A DNA stretch of 64,000 nt from Mixophyes australis (taxonomy: Eukaryota > Chordata > Amphibia > Anura > Limnodynastidae): the NCBI GenBank assembly GCA_036250195.1, contig JAVHZZ010000003.1:57618289-57682288 (forward strand). The letters are read 5' to 3'. Both the position numbers and the translations under genes were made by a program. The notes below the pieces were generated by a model. That model had not been told where the DNA came from. It did no database searches and saw nothing but the letters and a program-made list of their open reading frames with translations. Below, in pieces: positions 58,085 to 64,000 of the stretch. The stretch's first letter is position 1. Each line of letters begins with the position of its first letter.

Positions 58085-59069
58085 GTCATTATTGTAACGT
58101 TCAGGCTCTAATTGTGTACACACAAGTAGATAAGAATAGGAAATAAATTGCTCAAACATATCTTCAAACTACATTTTCTACTTAAATTAAAAATCCACCA
58201 AACTAAATATTTAAAAATAATAATGTTATAACTTGGGGGAATGCACATAGGTGAAATAAGATTTTATTGTACAAATGCCTCAATAGACGTTTAATTTTGA
58301 TCTCCAAAGTAAATTTAATGAAACTAAGGCACAGTAACTATTTTTAAAGGAAAATATATCTTGCATATAAGTGTAGTTTATTTCATTCTCTGTACATACG
58401 CAGTAAAACGTTCTACATGCACACACGTTGTTCTATCTAAAGAAATTAATTTTCCTGCATATTTTCATAAATAAGTACATACTATCACAACCAGAGAAGA
58501 AGCATTGCCGGGCACCAGGGCAAAATTTGGGTAGTGTCCCAGCGATACGGTTCTTGGCTCCCGGGCCCTACCATTTCAACACCCCCCTTACGCCCCAAGC
58601 ACCACTTGAAGAGGCCCCATCTCTGCTGTTTTGAGAGCAGGACCGGGGGCCTCAGGGGCTAACGGTGTTCTTGGAGGGCGAGCATGGCCTGGCCCAGCCG
58701 CACCTCCGGGCCTCGTAGCCACCGCACTCCCTGATTTTCTTTAGTGCCACTGAGACATATGAGTCACTGCTTTACTCAGCAAAGGAGAGGTTTCACAAAC
58801 CAGATATTGATTTTAAAATAAATACCTAGAGATAGGTGTATCTTCCAATCGTCCAGGTAAAAAAAAAAAAATTTTTGCTGGGAAGTTTCACCTGCAATTG
58901 TTTACCAAATATTGTTGACTAAAACAATCTGAATCACAACCTTTTTGTTCTAACATAACTAGGTATACTCAGAAGTACAATTGATACTACCTGCTGCTTA
59001 TGCAGGAAGCACTTTGCTTACCGCTGGAGACATGGATAAAGGGAACAAATTATTCTCTCTGCATTTCTA
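58085..59069. other. Unassigned sequence
   Basis: A GC-rich island at about 58495-58735 contrasts with AT-rich surroundings, but I cannot assign it. Confidence 0.4.
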
Positions 59070-59290
59070 GGTCCTAATTTAGAGTTAGGCATAAATCCAG
59101 GTAGAGAATGCAATATTTCACCTTGGCAAAAACATGTTGCACTGCAAGGGAGCAAATTTAAAATATGCAAACATATTTAGAATTGTGATCGGGTGCATCC
59201 TAGCTCAACTCTAAATTGCATAGTAAAATAAAGCTGCCCAGTATTTGTGCTCATAGTAATTAGTAACAGCCATACACATTTCCTCTGTGT
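59070..59290. mobile_element. Probable MITE fragment, TAATTTAGAGTTAGGC family
   Basis: CCTAATTTAGAGTTAGGC at the left and AGCTCAACTCTAAATTGCA at about 59202 are inverted relatives. AACATGTTGCACTGCAAGG resembles a block in the 2401-2736 family. The outer right end was not found. Confidence 0.5.
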
Positions 59291-59940
59291 ATATTCACAA
59301 ACCCTATTCTCCCCTTATTTCAGTTTTAATCTATTCCTAATATGTACCTTCCAATTAGCAGGTGCTATCACATCTACTCATGAATACTACTTTTTGGAAT
59401 TCTAGAGAAACTAAAAAGAGAGTCTTTTATAATTATGCATTCCAAGGGTGATTAAAAATGAATGAACATTTATTAAATTCATTTTAAAATAGTTGTGATT
59501 CAGTTACTGTAATTAAAATAACCAGCTAAATTAAAACCAAATCGATTGTCTGTGGGAAAGAATGAACATAGCGCAAATAAAATTGATGCTCTGTCTTGTT
59601 TGATTAGTAACAATTCGCCTGCAGTGTATGCACTCAGGACCAGCAGTGTCCATAGATCTCTATGGAGTGTGCAGAGTCACGATCTTTTCAGCTGATGGCT
59701 CTGACAGATGAAGAGCCCAGATCTGAAGGTAAATGTTTTAAAACATGTTTTGTGTGTATACATGGATCGGCATGCTGATCTGAACTTTTTTTTCCTCGTT
59801 GTTGGTAAAATCATCAACTATATCGCATTGGGAGATATTTTCTGTAGCGCATACCCAGCCTTACATTCTCTAGTTTTCAAGAAGCTAATACAGATTGTTC
59901 TTATTCTATGATTTATGACATACTGAGAAACTGAGACATC
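59291..59940. other. Unassigned sequence
   Basis: Nothing recognised. Confidence 0.45.
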
Positions 59941-60480
59941 CAGAGCCGAAACGAGGGTGGTGCGACTGCCCAGAGCGCAAGGCAGAGGGAGCGCCATTAC
60001 CGCCCGCTATTTGCCCCAATTACTTCCACCCCTGGTATTTATGTGAGCAGCACCTTCCTGCCCCCTGGACACAGAATGCAACTAAGAACACAAGTGCCAG
60101 CCTCCTGCAGCGACACCAGCATGGAGGCAAGCTGAGAAGAGACCCAATGTAAGTGCAAAGAGCAGGGAGCAGATGAGAGGGGGAGAGGGGGAGCAGAGGA
60201 GAGGGGGAGAGGGGGAGCAGAGGAGAGGGGGAGATGGGGAACAGAGGAGAGGGTGAGCAGAGGAGAGGAGGAGAGGGGGAGCAGAGGAGAGGGAGAGAAG
60301 ATGAGAGGGGGAGCAGAGGAGAGGGGGAGTGGGGGAGGGGGGAGCAGAGGAGAGGGGGAGCAGATGAGAATGGGAAAGGGGGAGCAGAGGAGAGGGGGAG
60401 CAGAGGAGAGGGGGTGCAGAAGAGAGGGGAAGCAGAGGAGAGGGGGAGCAGAGATGAAGGGGGTGTCTCATGCATGTCTA
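59941..60480. mobile_element. hAT-like terminus followed by GA-rich minisatellite
   Basis: The start CAGAGCCGAAACGAGG resembles CAGGACCGTAACGAGG at 61164. The matching right end and an 8-bp duplication were not established, so only the terminus is supported. Confidence 0.35.
60156..60455. repeat. Purine-only minisatellite, GCAGAGGAGAGGGGGA units
   Basis: About 300 bp of 15-18 bp units, nearly all G and A on the plus strand. Overlapping open frames on both strands (Pro/Leu/Ser-rich on minus, Glu/Arg/Gly-rich on plus) result from composition and are not genes. Confidence 0.95.
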
Positions 60481-61163
60481 TATTGGCTACCTAGGGTTTG
60501 AATTTGCTATCTCTTAATAAACTTTTTTGTAAAGGAACACATTGAAAGTGCTTTACTCGCCACTGTTGCCACTTGTGAAGAATAAACGTTTCCTCCGTGT
60601 AGAACTCACGACATTTTTTGTACACAGCAGGGGCCATTATCACACCTGCTCGTCCATGGTCTGCTTCATAAGCAATTATTTAAGTATTTTCTTTTATTTC
60701 GTTTTTTTATCATAGCCAAGCAAATGTTTTGGGGTTTATCTGAACAGGTAGGGTTATATTTTGGGAACATATTGGCATAAATATATTTTTATTTTAAATG
60801 GACTATACAGAAAAAAAATATATTCATACATGAGGAATATGACATCAGAGGTTACTTTTTCAGAATAGGGAATTCATAATTTTACTACAGACCTTATCTG
60901 ATTTTCCAGAGTAGAATACTAAATATGTGTACTTTAAAAATATTTGATACTTTATAGGGGGAAAATAATAATATTTTTTTTATCTTAATTTTCATATATT
61001 TAAAAAAATAAAAACCAACGTTTACCCTGGGGTGTGGTAAAGGGAGTTCTGGACTTTCGTGAGTCTCAATAGACCACAGTGGGTATCCCCTGTTATTAGT
61101 AGATCTAGTTTGGCGGACTGGTTAGTACTGTTCACTGTCACTGTCAGTGTTGTGTCTCGGGGC
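60481..61163. other. Unassigned sequence
   Basis: AT-rich; nothing recognised. Confidence 0.45.
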
Positions 61164-61368
61164 AGGACCGTAACGAGGGCGGTCATCCCCCTGGACGGTC
61201 AAGAACTTGTAAAGAGCTAGACGCACACCCATAGTAGGATGACTACGTTCCCTCCTGTAGTGCACCGCCACTGGGAGACAGCATCTACAATCACAATTTT
61301 TTTTGGGTGGGGCGCCAGTGGTCTCTCTCGCCCAGAGCACTAAAATATCTAGTTACGGCTCTACTGTG
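61164..61368. mobile_element. Small hAT-like MITE, CAGGACCGTAACGAGG ends
   Basis: CAGGACCGTAACGAGGG at the left faces CTAGTTACGGCTCTACTG at the right. The ends pair imperfectly. The flanks show no clear 8-bp duplication. Confidence 0.45.
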
Positions 61369-61774
61369 CTCAGATTCATAGAGTTATTTGTCAGCTCATG
61401 AATTTAAAAAAAAACCTATTCATTAACAGGATATTTCCTGTATTATTATGCTATTGTATTATTCATTAATTGTGTGACAGCATATCTCTTTGCATGGGCC
61501 CTGCTACTCCATGCATTATTAACAGGATGTATCCAATACTTTCTATGCTATGTTTTTATATATTATTAATTGGTTATGAAACCAGATATTTAGGAGTAAA
61601 TTCCATATTACCATCATAGAAGGGAAGGATCTCTGTAGATGTAGAGAGATCTTACCCTCCAATACCTCTTCATTTCCAGAGGTATTTGACAAATTATACT
61701 TCTGTTATATGTTCTGTTGCTATAAATGGCAACTATATACTTGCTTACTAGCAGGGAATTATTTAACACAATAT
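61369..61774. other. Unassigned sequence
   Basis: Nothing recognised. Confidence 0.45.
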
Positions 61775-62090
61775 GGGCAGCATGGTGGCTCAGTGGTTAG
61801 CCCTTCTGCCTCACAGCACTGGGGTCATGAGTTTGATTTCTGACCATGGTCTTATCTGTGTGGAGCTTGTATCTTCTCTCCGTGTTTGTGTGGGTTTCCT
61901 TCCATACCCCAAAAACAAACTAGTAAGTTAATTAGCTGCTATCAACTTGACCCTAGTCTATCTGTCCGTGTGTATATGTGTGGGTGTGTATGTTAGGGAA
62001 TTTAGAATGTAAGCTCCAATTGGGCGGGGACTGATGTGAGTACAGCACTGAGGAATTAGTGGCGCTATTTAAATAGCTGATGATGATGAC
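61775..62090 (+). mobile_element. SINE, copy 5
   Basis: Near full-length: GGGCAGCATGGTGGCTCAGT head, GAGTTTGATTTC in place of the B box, the V-SINE-like centre, TTGACCCTAGTC, then GGAATTAGTGGCGCTATTTA and a GATGATGATG end. The mutated B box suggests no further transcription by RNA polymerase III. Confidence 0.9.
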
Positions 62091-62179
62091 ATATATCACA
62101 TTTCAATCCATGATCTCTTACTCTGGAAGTATTGTCCCAAATGATTTGCTCCTAACGTGCTTTAGCATTAAAGTATCAG

Positions 62180-62575
62180 CAGGCCCGGCGCTCCCATTAG
62201 GCAAGGTTAGGCACTTGCCTAGGGCGCCGGGCTCTGGAGGGCGCCACAGAATTTTAAAATACTTTAAAACTGTGCGGCGACCGCTGACCATACCTGTCAC
62301 GGCCGCCGCAGAGCATTCAGATGCACGGGGAGGGGGGAAGAGGCTATTTGGTCACCACCGCCGCCTCTCTGCTCCGTCTCCTCCCCTCCACTTACTAGTG
62401 TCAGTGAGTGGAGGGGAGGAGACGGAGCAGAGAGGCGGCGGTGGTGAGACAAGGTAAGGAGAGGAGGGAGGAGGGCGGCGATTTTTGCGGGGGGGGGGCG
62501 GAACAACGATTTTTGCGGAGGGGGGGCGCTTTTTTAAAAATGCCTAGGGCGCCGTGGACCCTAGCACCGGCCCTG
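62180..62575. mobile_element. hAT-type MITE with perfect 8-bp duplication
   Basis: The ends are CAGGCCCGGCGC and CACCGGCCCTG, flanked by AGTATCAG at 62172-62179 and 62576-62583. A GC-rich internal palindrome (62354-62444) pairs CACCGCCGCCTCTCTGCTCC with its complement around TTACTAGTGTCAGTG. Two further blocks, TGCCTAGGGCGCCG near the left and right, are direct copies. The open frames here are by-products. Confidence 0.92.
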
Positions 62576-62583
62576 AGTATCAG

Positions 62584-63164
62584 CATACTAAATCATCCCA
62601 AATATTACTATGGTGGACTCACCTGATAATTACAAATTATACTGCATATATATCAATATTTAATTAGTATTAGTTTATCTTAAGGGGGTCCTGATATATT
62701 TACCATTTTAGAAGTGGTAGTTTCATGGATGTACACCGATTCCTGATTGAGGATCTCCTCAGTTCAAAATTAGTAGCTAATGATATGTTCAGCTACCTGT
62801 GGCTTAATGCTCCAAGGTTATGTTTTCAGATTCCCCAATTCAAAATAATTAGCTCCGTACACATACAGCTGCCTGTAAATACTTTTTGGGATGGGATGTT
62901 TAAAGGCTCTCAATTCGAAGCTGGTAGCTATTGACATGCGGCAGCTTCATTCCCATTTATACATTTTGAAGCAGAGATAATAATTGCTAGCTTGGGCATA
63001 GGAATTCTGAATTCTATTTCTTCTAGATCTGTCCCTAAATAAATTAGAAAAAGAAGTATTCTGTCCCTTGGTTAGTTAACTAATATTTACAAAGTGAATT
63101 GCTAGCTGGCTAGACAACCAGACAAAGATTGTTGCGCTCACACGTAGCTCATCACTCACACGTT
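62584..63164. other. Unassigned sequence
   Basis: TCAAAATTAGTAGCTAATGA, TCAAAATAATTAGC and TTCGAAGCTGGTAGCTATTGA recur at about 62763, 62839 and 62913, hinting at a worn 75-bp repeat. No gene. Confidence 0.4.
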
Positions 63165-63330
63165 TTGCTGTTTTGCTTTGTCAGGGCAAAAAGTATTTGT
63201 GTGCTACATGCAGAAGTAGTTAGTATCGTCCCTGCTTGCAAAAAAATGCATTTGCACCCTAGTACTACAGGTGCAAATTGGAACTCTTTACTCTTTGATT
63301 TGCTCCCAAATGAGGGCCTTAATTTTTTTT
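63165..63330. mobile_element. Possible MITE fragment related to 59070-59290
   Basis: AGTATTTGTGTGCTACATGC and TTTGCACCC... TGCAAATTGGA blocks are shared with other foldback families here. The end CAAATGAGGGCCTTAATTT resembles a GGGCC-type terminus. Weakly supported. Confidence 0.35.
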
Positions 63331-63342
63331 GCAATTTTAATG

Positions 63343-63360
63343 CCCCCCCCCCCCCCCCCC
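63343..63360. repeat. Poly-C run of 18
   Basis: Eighteen consecutive C on the plus strand. Confidence 0.98.
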
Positions 63361-64000
63361 ATTTATTTTTCTTTACACTGAGATACACTGAAAAAGAATT
63401 TGCGGGTCTCTGTTCTATGTCCACCACTGGGGCATAAGGCCTTAATAGACTAAAATCCAGCAAAGCAGTCACAAAATACAGCCTCATGAGGTTGTAACAA
63501 AGCAATGATTTTAGTGCTGATTTTAGCGCTGAAGCCAATAGTTACATATAAGTCTCTCCATTGGCCAAAAATGGCTTCAGACTATGCACATTGAAGGACC
63601 CAGTAACTTAGAAGATCCCCATTACTGACAAACTGGCCTTATTATTGAACTACATTGACAATCAGCCTAGCAATAATCAGGCTGAACATAACAGTCTTGA
63701 TTCTACTGGTGATATAACTGCATTCCAAGCAGTGTTTCCATTTAATTTCTTTTGGGTTGATGGCGTTTTTTAGCCAGTGATATTGCATTAAAATTGTGTA
63801 GTTTGTTCGAGGGTATGGTTTAAATATAATATTTTTATGGATAATGGGTAAAAATAAACCAAGAAAACTACGCAAACTAAAATAGTTTTGTTGTTAATGT
63901 ATAGGGCAGATTTTGGTTTTAAGGTATAAAAATGATATATAAATACATTACATAATAATCAGTAGAGCTGCTGGATTTTTCTTTTTGATTTTTATTCACC
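63361..64000. other. Unassigned sequence
   Basis: No gene or repeat recognised up to the window end. Confidence 0.45.

Noticed and set aside
60020..60501. Pro/Leu/Ser-rich and Glu/Gly/Arg-rich open frames
   Set aside because: Products of a purine-only minisatellite in all frames.

Overview
This is a repeat-dominated stretch of a vertebrate nuclear genome, most likely an anuran amphibian. The evidence is indirect: TA and CA microsatellites, non-LTR and LTR retrotransposon relics, a Penelope-like element, many palindromic MITEs with 3-bp or 8-bp target duplications, a tRNA-derived SINE with a V-SINE-like centre, and a retrocopy resembling vertebrate NSMCE2. The frog assignment rests on remembered similarity of several repeats to anuran families and could not be tested here. 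I found no intact host protein-coding gene, no tRNA gene and no CRISPR array. Nearly all short open frames are chance or lie in tandem repeats.

Layout. 1-1.66 kb is the end of an LTR-like element (minus sense) with internal minisatellites. 2.4-4.9 kb holds foldback MITEs, one nested in another. 6.3-6.6 kb is a SINE, 7.6-8.0 kb a 117-bp triplication, 12.2-13.6 kb an inverted repeat followed by the 3' end of an L2/CR1-like LINE. 15.2 kb has a hAT-type MITE. 16.2-18.06 kb is a compact LTR retrotransposon that carries gag but no pol. 18.8-22.7 kb holds a large MITE, a possible hAT relic, a minisatellite and a SINE. 23.77-29.66 kb is the centrepiece: two Penelope-like element copies head to head, forming arms of exactly 2,832 bp around a 227-bp centre.

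31-35.3 kb holds MITEs, a 480-bp foldback and an LTR-like segment containing a SINE. 38.5-39.6 kb is a decayed Tc1 transposon. 43.4-46.4 kb is a rearranged hAT (ZBED-like) transposon region containing an antisense, intron-free NSMCE2 retrocopy, which is itself interrupted by about 180 bp of 18S rRNA in the same orientation. 50.2-53.65 kb is an L1/Tx1-like LINE relic split by a solo LTR, and 53.66-54.4 kb is a SINE split by a Harbinger-type MITE. 55.7-58.1 kb is a MITE cluster with readable target duplications. 59.9-62.6 kb holds hAT-like fragments, a GA-rich minisatellite, a SINE and a hAT-type MITE.

The elements interact mainly as parasites and hosts. The SINEs share a 3' tail with the L2-like LINE, which suggests they borrow its machinery. 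LINE-type reverse transcription is the likely source of the NSMCE2 retrocopy. DNA transposons and LTR elements inserted into older repeats, so the nesting gives relative ages.
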